DNA of 64,000 bases from Planctomonas psychrotolerans (GTDB lineage: Bacteria > Actinomycetota > Actinomycetes > Actinomycetales > Microbacteriaceae): positions 1,878,400 to 1,942,399 of the forward strand of contig NZ_SJEV01000001.1 of assembly GCF_008642235.1 (NCBI RefSeq), written 5' to 3'. The notes beneath the pieces were generated by a model, which saw only the letters and a list, made by a program, of their open reading frames with translations, had not been told where the DNA came from and did no database searches. Shown piece after piece: positions 59,049 through 64,000 of this stretch. The stretch's first letter is position 1. The number at the start of each line of letters is the position of its first letter. A program made the translations under genes and the position numbers.

Positions 59049-59122
59049 AGCGCCGCGGCGTTCACGCGTCGGTCCGGAACGCCGCGGCACTCACTCGCTG
59101 ATTCCGCAACGCTCCGGCGTTC
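59049..59122. repeat. Three imperfect 30-bp repeats
   Basis: The units begin at about 59049, 59079 and 59109 and share GCGCCGCGGCGTTCA, GCCGCGGCACTCA and GCTCCGGCGTTCA. They lie between the ABC exporter and the convergent lipoprotein gene; the third runs into the lipoprotein stop. Confidence 0.6.
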
Positions 59123-59555
59123 AGCGGGCGAGGCTCGTCGGGGCGCTTCCGGACCACGCGAACACGGTGTTCCCGGTCGCGACGGCGTGCCAGCCGTCCG
59201 AGCAGGTCAGTGCGTCCTCCGGAATCGCCGTGGGCGACCAGGAGTCGCGCAGGCGCGGCGGCTCCGGGGGAGCCTCGCTCGGCGCGCACAGCTCCTCCGG
59301 CAGCGGCGTGCCGGAGGTGTAGGTCATGATCGTGGCGTCGGAGCTGTTCGACGACTTCACCCGGATCTGCTCCGCGTCCTCGGGGAGCCACTCGGGCAGC
59401 GTGCCGTCCGCATCCGCGACGGTGGAGTAGAGCGCGTTGTGCACGGGCGCCGCCAGCTCCGTCACCGGCGAGAGGGCGGAGCACCCCGTCATCAACAGGG
59501 CACCCGCAAGTGCGGTCGAAGCGGCGCCGACGGTGCGGAATGCTGGGGTTCTCAT
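59121..59555 (-). CDS. Putative small lipoprotein, unknown function
   Basis: A 144-aa secreted protein. ATG 59555 gives a short signal peptide with lipobox LLMTGC (Cys near residue 23), then a mature domain with one Cys pair (ELCAPSEAPPEPP ... LTCSDGWHAVATG) that could form a disulfide. An open frame extends further upstream but has no sense there. I do not recognise the family. No ribosome site is obvious. Confidence 0.7.
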   Translation of the reverse strand: MRTPAFRTVGAASTALAGALLMTGCSALSPVTELAAPVHNALYSTVADADGTLPEWLPEDAEQIRVKSSNSSDATIMTYTSGTPLPEELCAPSEAPPEPPRLRDSWSPTAIPEDALTCSDGWHAVATGNTVFAWSGSAPTSLAR

Positions 59556-59638
59556 GCAGCCATTGAAGCAATTCGGGCCGTCGGGCGCATCGTCCCCCAG
59601 ACGGGGGACGCTCATCCTAAAGGCTGATAAGACGCCGA

Positions 59639-59959
59639 TTACGGCAACCAGGCGGCCGAATCGTAATCGATTCGATACCCGGCATCCGAGTCGCACGGCA
59701 GCATCGGTGTGCCCTCCCGCTCGTACTGCGCCAGCGCCTCGGCCGACTTCCCCGCGGGAGGGTGCCCGCCGCTCCGGATGACCCGCCACCACGGCACGGT
59801 CCCACCGGAGTAGCGCAGCACCATGCCCACCGCGCGCGCCCCGGGCCGGCCGAACACGGCTGCCACGTCGCCGTAGGTCATGACCCGGCCGGGTGGGATG
59901 CTTTCGACGACGTCGAGCACTCGCTCGGTGTACTCACCGGGTTCGGAGAAGACCGCCAC
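59639..59959 (-). CDS. Alkyltransferase-like protein (ATL)
   Basis: A 106-aa protein of the MGMT fold: YTERVLDVVESIPPGRVMTYGDVAAVFGRPGARAVGMVLR then VPWWRVIRSGG. In true O6-alkylguanine transferases the motif is PCHRV; here the active-site Cys is Trp (PWWRV), as in ATL proteins that bind alkylated DNA and flag it for nucleotide excision repair. It cannot be a methyltransferase by this residue. GTG 59959 follows the GNAT stop by 9 nt with GAGG between. Confidence 0.9.
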   Translation of the reverse strand: MAVFSEPGEYTERVLDVVESIPPGRVMTYGDVAAVFGRPGARAVGMVLRYSGGTVPWWRVIRSGGHPPAGKSAEALAQYEREGTPMLPCDSDAGYRIDYDSAAWLP

Positions 59960-59968
59960 GGTCGTGCC

Positions 59969-60421
59969 TCAGAGGCGGAGCTCACCGATCTGCTCGCCGT
60001 ACTCGGTCTCGCCGATCACGGTGAACCCCATCCTCAGGAAGAACTGCTCAGGGCCTTCCTCGCCGGTCTCCCAGATGACGGTGACCCGATCGAACCCGCG
60101 GGACCGGGCCTCGTCGGCCAACGACACGACCGCGAATCGCCCCACGCCGTGCCCCTGGGCGTCGGCCGACACGTTGATGCGCCAGATGCAGCTGCGGAAG
60201 ATCTCGTTGCGGGCGTCGGGGTCGAAGTTCCCCATGATGAAGCCGACGACCTCGTCGTCCTCGAGCACGACACGGGGCCACGCGGTCGTGGGATTGACGT
60301 ACGCCTCGGCGATCGAGAACGAGACGGGCGCGACGAAGTTCTCCTGACCCGGCTTGAGGGACAGCGTATTGGCGGCGACGATCGTGCTCGCCGACAATTC
60401 TTCAAGTCTGAGTTCGCCCAT
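59969..60421 (-). CDS. GNAT-family acetyltransferase
   Basis: A 150-aa acetyltransferase with an unidentified substrate. The acetyl-CoA loop is DAQGHGVGRFAVVSLADEA (Q-x-x-G-x-G/A type) after the strand INVS, with a DPDARNEIFRSCIWR loop before it and QFFLRMGFTVIGE after it. I chose ATG 60421 because it lies 6 nt after TAGCCT; a GTG at 60427 adds two residues. It is upstream of the ATL gene and probably cotranscribed with it. It resembles spermine/spermidine acetyltransferases loosely. Confidence 0.85.
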   Translation of the reverse strand: MGELRLEELSASTIVAANTLSLKPGQENFVAPVSFSIAEAYVNPTTAWPRVVLEDDEVVGFIMGNFDPDARNEIFRSCIWRINVSADAQGHGVGRFAVVSLADEARSRGFDRVTVIWETGEEGPEQFFLRMGFTVIGETEYGEQIGELRL

Positions 60422-60427
60422 GCGCAC

Positions 60428-60433
60428 AGGCTA
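60428..60433 (-). promoter_or_regulatory. -10 box for leaderless GNAT gene
   Basis: On the minus strand TAGCCT is followed by 6 nt and ATG 60421. No Shine-Dalgarno is present. Confidence 0.55.
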
Positions 60434-60503
60434 ACGCGACGAGCGACGGCTCCGGTAGTCGAGGGGCGCCCGCGACCCGTGCCGGTCGGATCGATTCCGC
60501 ACG

Positions 60504-60527
60504 AAGTATCTCGACATCGAGATACTT
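60504..60527. promoter_or_regulatory. Perfect 24-bp palindrome, idh operator
   Basis: AAGTATCTCGA and its exact complement TCGAGATACTT flank a central CA. The palindrome ends 9 nt upstream of a -10 (TAGGCT, 60537-60542), so it covers the -35 region of the isocitrate dehydrogenase gene. It is the strongest isolated operator in the window. Confidence 0.8.
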
Positions 60528-60536
60528 GGCTGCGAG

Positions 60537-60542
60537 TAGGCT
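60537..60542 (+). promoter_or_regulatory. idh -10 box
   Basis: TAGGCT, the same hexamer as at guaB3 and purN, here gives a leader of about 35 nt before the idh start. A clear -35 is absent, and the palindrome occupies its place. Confidence 0.55.
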
Positions 60543-60583
60543 AGGTCCGGACCTATTCGGGCACACACAACATGGGAGTTCAC

Positions 60584-61798
60584 TTGTCGAAGATCAAGGT
60601 TGAAGGAACCGTCGTCGAGCTCGACGGCGACGAGATGACGCGCATCATCTGGCAGTCCATCAAGGACAGCCTCATCCACCCGTACCTGGACGTGAATCTC
60701 GAGTACTACGACCTCGGTATCGAGAAGCGCGACGAGACCGATGACCAGATCACCATCGACGCGGCGAACGCCATCAAGAAGCACGGCGTCGGCGTGAAGT
60801 GCGCCACCATCACGCCCGACGAGGCGCGGGTCGAGGAATTCGGCCTCAAGAAGATGTGGCGCTCGCCCAACGGCACGATCCGCAACATCCTCGGCGGCAC
60901 CATCTTCCGCGAGCCGATCATCATCTCCAACATCCCGCGGCTCGTGCCCGGATGGAACAAGCCGATCATCGTCGGTCGTCACGCGTTCGGCGACCAGTAC
61001 CGCGCCACCGACTTCCGCTTCGAGGGCGAGGGCACGCTCACGATGACCTTCACGCCCAAGGACGGATCAGAACCGCAGTCGTTCGAGGTCTTCCAGTCCC
61101 CGGGCAGCGGCGTCGCGATGGGCATGTACAACCTCGACGACTCCATCCGCGACTTCGCACGCGCGTCGCTCAGCTACGGTCTCGCCCGCAACTACCCGGT
61201 CTACCTCTCCACGAAGAACACGATCCTGAAGGCCTACGACGGCCGGTTCAAGGACCTGTTCGAGGAGGTCTTCGAGGCGGAGTACAAGGCCGACTTCGAC
61301 GCGGCCGGCCTCACCTACGAGCACCGACTGATCGACGACATGGTCGCGGCCTCCATGAAGTGGGAGGGCGGCTACGTCTGGGCCTGCAAGAACTACGACG
61401 GCGACGTGCAGTCCGACACCGTGGCGCAGGGCTTCGGCTCGCTCGGTCTCATGACCAGCGTGCTCTCCACGCCCGACGGCAAGGTCGTCGAGGCCGAGGC
61501 GGCCCACGGCACCGTGACGCGGCACTACCGTCAGCACCAGGCCGGCAAGCCCACGTCGACGAATCCCATCGCCTCCATCTACGCGTGGACCCGCGGGCTC
61601 GCGCACCGCGGAAAGCTGGACGGGAACCAGGAGCTGATCGACTTCTCGACCACCCTGGAGGAGGTCGTCGTCGAGACCGTCGAGTCCGGCAAGATGACGA
61701 AGGACCTCGCGCTCCTCGTCGGGCCCGACCAGGACTTCCAGACCACCGAGGAGTTCCTCGCCACCCTCGCCGAGAACCTCAAGGCGCGCCTGGCGTAG
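60584..61798 (+). CDS. icd: Isocitrate dehydrogenase (NADP+), homodimeric type
   Basis: The TCA enzyme that makes 2-oxoglutarate and NADPH. The 404-aa product starts [23 protein letters not shown] and matches the dimeric, eukaryote-like NADP-IDH class in length. Substrate residues occur in [34 protein letters not shown] and the metal Asp in [27 protein letters not shown] chose TTG 60584 because GGGAG lies 5 nt upstream; the ATG 60572, 12 nt earlier, has no ribosome site. Regulated by the 60504 palindrome. A strong terminator follows. Confidence 0.96.
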   Translation: MSKIKVEGTVVELDGDEMTRIIWQSIKDSLIHPYLDVNLEYYDLGIEKRDETDDQITIDAANAIKKHGVGVKCATITPDEARVEEFGLKKMWRSPNGTIRNILGGTIFREPIIISNIPRLVPGWNKPIIVGRHAFGDQYRATDFRFEGEGTLTMTFTPKDGSEPQSFEVFQSPGSGVAMGMYNLDDSIRDFARASLSYGLARNYPVYLSTKNTILKAYDGRFKDLFEEVFEAEYKADFDAAGLTYEHRLIDDMVAASMKWEGGYVWACKNYDGDVQSDTVAQGFGSLGLMTSVLSTPDGKVVEAEAAHGTVTRHYRQHQAGKPTSTNPIASIYAWTRGLAHRGKLDGNQELIDFSTTLEEVVVETVESGKMTKDLALLVGPDQDFQTTEEFLATLAENLKARLA

Positions 61799-61807
61799 CA
61801 GGTCCCT

Positions 61808-61847
61808 GAAGAAGCGCCCCGAGTCTGTCGACCCGGGGCGCTTCTTC
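61808..61847 (+). terminator. idh terminator
   Basis: GAAGAAGCGCCCCG and CGGGGCGCTTCTTC make a perfect 14-bp stem with a 12-nt loop, 9 nt after the stop. Confidence 0.92.
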
Positions 61848-61873
61848 GTGCCGGACGGTCGACTCGCCGGCAT

Positions 61874-61896
61874 TATTTACGTCCCGGAAATAAATA
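61874..61896. promoter_or_regulatory. AT-rich inverted repeat before protease gene
   Basis: TATTTA and TAAATA are perfect arms 11 nt apart in an unusually AT-rich patch 95 nt upstream of the protease start. A -10-like TATGTT follows at 61923. Candidate regulator site; weak. Confidence 0.4.
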
Positions 61897-61991
61897 GTTC
61901 TGTGCGTGCCGGAATCCGCGGTTATGTTGGGAGTCGTGTGCGGACCCGAACCGCGCTCACGTGCGATTCATTCAATGGAGATAGGACACTT

Positions 61992-64000
61992 TTGAGCGCT
62001 CGATTCGGGATGAACTTCCCCCTGCCTGCATCCGCCGGCAGCTTCCGCAAAACCGTCGCGACGGGCCTCACGACGGCCCTCCTCGCGGCCGGGCTGGTCG
62101 CCGCATCGGCACCGGCCGCCCACGCCGCTCCGGCACCGGGCATCAGCAAGCCGCCCGTGTCGCCGACCCTCTTCGAGGACGGTCGATACATCGTCACCCT
62201 CGCGGACGACGCAGCCTCCACCTACGACGGTGGTATCCAGGGCCTCACGGCAACGAAGCCGGAGCCCGGGAACTCCCTGGACGCGCGCACCGCACCGGTC
62301 GAGAACTACGTCGAGCACCTCGAGGAGACCCAGAGCGCCGTCGCGGACAGCGTCGGCGCGGACATCGCGTACTCCTACACCCTCGCCCTCAACGGCTTCT
62401 CCGCCGATCTCACCGCCGAACAGGCCGCGCGTCTCAGCGCCGACCGCAAGGTCTCCTCGGTGACCCGCGATGAACTGCAGCAGGTGACCGCCACCCCGAG
62501 CACCGAGTTCCTCGGACTCGAGGGCGACGACGGCGTCTGGGCCGCCATCGGCGGCGTCGATACCGCAGGCGAGGGCATCGTCCTCGGTGTGCTCGACACC
62601 GGGATCGCGCCGGAGAACCCGTCGTTCGCGGGCGAGCCGCTCGGCTACACGCCCGGCGAGGAGCCCTACCGCGCCGGTGAGACCATCGTCTTCGAGAAGG
62701 CGGACGGACAGACCTTCTCCGGCGTCTGCGAGACCGGCGCCCAGTTCGGTGCCGATGACTGCAACACCAAGGTGATCGGCGCCCGGTACTACGTCGACGG
62801 CTTCGGCGCCGGAAACATCGGGGACGAGACCACCGGTCCGGGCGAGTTCCTGTCCCCGCGCGACGGCGACGGGCACGGCTCGCACACGGCGAGCACCGCC
62901 GCGGGCAATCACGACGTCGCCGCGTCGGTCTCCGGCACGGACTTCGGCACCATCTCCGGTGTGGCTCCCGCGGCGAAGATCTCGTCCTACAAGGTCTGCT
63001 GGTCGGGTCCCGACCCGGTCGACACCGCCGACGACGGCTGCGCGACCTCCGACCTGGTCGCCGCCATCGACCAGTCCGTCGCCGACGGCGTCGACGTGAT
63101 CAACTTCTCCATCGGGGGCGGCGCCGCCCAATCGACGATCGAGGTCACCGACGAGGCGTTCCTCGGTGCAGCCGCCGCGGGCATCTTCGTCTCGGCGTCC
63201 GCCGGAAACGCGGGCCCCGGGTCGTCCACGCTCGACAACGCGTCGCCGTGGATCACCACTGTCGCCGCCAGCACCATCCCGAGCTACGAGGCGACCGCCA
63301 CGCTCGGCAACGGTGAGGCCTTCGCCGGTGCATCGATCACGGTCGACGCCACGGACGGTGCCGAGCCGCTCACCGGTCCGCTCGTGACGGCAGCATCGGT
63401 CGCCCTCGACGGCGCCGAGAACCCGAACCTCTGCGGTCCGGGCACGCTCGACCCCGCGCTCGCCGCCGGCACCATCGTGCTCTGCGAGCGGGGCGTCTTC
63501 GCGCGTGTCGACAAGTCGGTCGAGGTGGCCCGCGCGGGCGGCATCGGCATGCTGCTCGTCAACGTGACGCCCGGATCCGTCGACCTCGACGACCACGCCG
63601 TGCCCACGATCCACCTCGACGCGGAGTACTACGACGAGGTCACCGCGTACGCGGAGACCGCGGGTGCCACGGTCACGTTCACGCCGGAGAACACCACCGA
63701 CGTCGTCGTGCCCGCTCCGCAGCTCGCCGGTTTCAGCTCGCGTGGACCGGTGCTCGCCGATGGCAGCGACATCCTGAAGCCGGACATCACGGCGCCCGGT
63801 GTCGCGATCCTCGCCGCCACCGCCAACCAGCAGGACGCGGAGGGCACCTACGCGTTCCTGTCCGGCACCTCGATGGCGGCCCCGCACATCGCGGGACTCG
63901 CGCTGCTCTACCTGGGCGAGAGGCCGGAAGCCGCTCCCTCGGAGATCAAGTCCGCGATGATGACCACCGCGTACGACACGGTGGCGGCGGACGGCTCCGC
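61992..64000 (+). CDS. Secreted subtilisin-like serine protease (S8), 3' end cut
   Basis: A large subtilase that continues past the window (669 codons visible). TTG 61992 has AGGA 5 nt upstream; ATG 62010 is an alternative. Layout: signal peptide (about residues 24-47, ending AHAA), I9-type propeptide (YIVTLADDAAS through VSSVTRDE), then the catalytic domain with Asp202 in VLDTGIAPENPSF, His295 in GHGSHTAST and Ser627 in SGTSMAAPHIAG. A PA (protease-associated) insert fits about 435-560 (LCGPGTLDPALAAGTIVLCERG). All three catalytic residues are intact. Probably an extracellular nutrient-scavenging protease. Confidence 0.93.
   Translation, partial: MSARFGMNFPLPASAGSFRKTVATGLTTALLAAGLVAASAPAAHAAPAPGISKPPVSPTLFEDGRYIVTLADDAASTYDGGIQGLTATKPEPGNSLDARTAPVENYVEHLEETQSAVADSVGADIAYSYTLALNGFSADLTAEQAARLSADRKVSSVTRDELQQVTATPSTEFLGLEGDDGVWAAIGGVDTAGEGIVLGVLDTGIAPENPSFAGEPLGYTPGEEPYRAGETIVFEKADGQTFSGVCETGAQFGADDCNTKVIGARYYVDGFGAGNIGDETTGPGEFLSPRDGDGHGSHTASTAAGNHDVAASVSGTDFGTISGVAPAAKISSYKVCWSGPDPVDTADDGCATSDLVAAIDQSVADGVDVINFSIGGGAAQSTIEVTDEAFLGAAAAGIFVSASAGNAGPGSSTLDNASPWITTVAASTIPSYEATATLGNGEAFAGASITVDATDGAEPLTGPLVTAASVALDGAENPNLCGPGTLDPALAAGTIVLCERGVFARVDKSVEVARAGGIGMLLVNVTPGSVDLDDHAVPTIHLDAEYYDEVTAYAETAGATVTFTPENTTDVVVPAPQLAGFSSRGPVLADGSDILKPDITAPGVAILAATANQQDAEGTYAFLSGTSMAAPHIAGLALLYLGERPEAAPSEIKSAMMTTAYDTVAADGS

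Noticed and set aside
59960-59968. GNAT stop before the ATL gene as a stop/-10 junction
   Set aside because: The stop is TGA and the hexamer TGAGGC is not a -10; GAGG can serve as the ribosome site.
61801-61809. GGTCCCTGA after idh as another copy of the 22-bp repeat
   Set aside because: Only the first nine bases match; the rest belongs to the terminator stem.

Overview
The window is high-GC DNA with densely packed genes and many GTG/TTG starts and 1-8 nt gene overlaps. It is typical of an actinobacterium, and protein features (DUF4190, DUF3817, DUF6350/PerM-like, GuaB3, two-CIRCE groES) point to Micrococcales, probably Microbacteriaceae. Gene order matches two conserved actinobacterial core blocks. 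The first is alr-tsaE-tsaB-rimI-tsaD-groES followed by guaB-guaB3-guaA. The second is pcrA-sucC-sucD-perM-purN-purH. The species cannot be named from the sequence. No rRNA, tRNA, CRISPR array, transposase or phage gene was seen.

Layout. 1-2236 (minus): carbohydrate ABC importer genes with two LacI-type operators upstream. 2542-5581: glycosyltransferase, polysaccharide deacetylase and nucleotide-sugar dehydrogenase (cell-surface glycan). 5746-6765: LacI regulator whose promoter carries a third copy of the same operator. 6805-9672: divergent coaA and glmS. 9701-15201: acpS, two tandem alr genes, tsaE, tsaB and a rimI-tsaD gene fusion. 15324-17879: two DUF4190 membrane proteins, a methyltransferase and CIRCE-controlled groES without groEL. 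18017-24566: rarD and a branched-chain amino acid (Liv-type) ABC system whose LivH carries an extra secreted domain. 24805-31079: guaB, an ABC-F ATPase, guaB3 and glpD. 31089-31264: a tandem 22-bp repeat array. 31320-36077: K+/H+ antiporter pair, SURF1, DUF3817 and guaA. 36150-38621: Bax-inhibitor-1 protein, an unknown membrane protein and a GDPD. 38676-44406: sugar-utilisation cassette (GH4 glycosidase, PfkB kinase, ABC importer). 44475-53755: pcrA, DUF2236, sucCD, perM-like, purN and purH. 53829-59048: a membrane-anchored dimethylargininase and a heterodimeric ABC exporter behind a leader-peptide region. 59121-61798: lipoprotein, alkyltransferase-like protein, GNAT and isocitrate dehydrogenase. 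61992-end: secreted subtilase, cut by the window edge.

The genes fall into five themes: cell-wall precursor supply (glmS, alr x2), tRNA t6A synthesis (tsaE, tsaB, tsaD), guanine and purine synthesis (guaB, guaB3, guaA, purN, purH), TCA cycle (sucCD, idh) and nutrient import (three ABC systems).

The most unusual signal is in gene starts. At least a dozen genes have a TANNNT -10-like box 6-9 nt before the start codon and no Shine-Dalgarno (apparently leaderless). In four of them the stop codon of the preceding gene forms the first three bases of that box. Other points of interest are an ATT start for guaA, the shared LacI operator, a perfect palindrome at the idh promoter, and a Bmr-like leader upstream of the ABC exporter.
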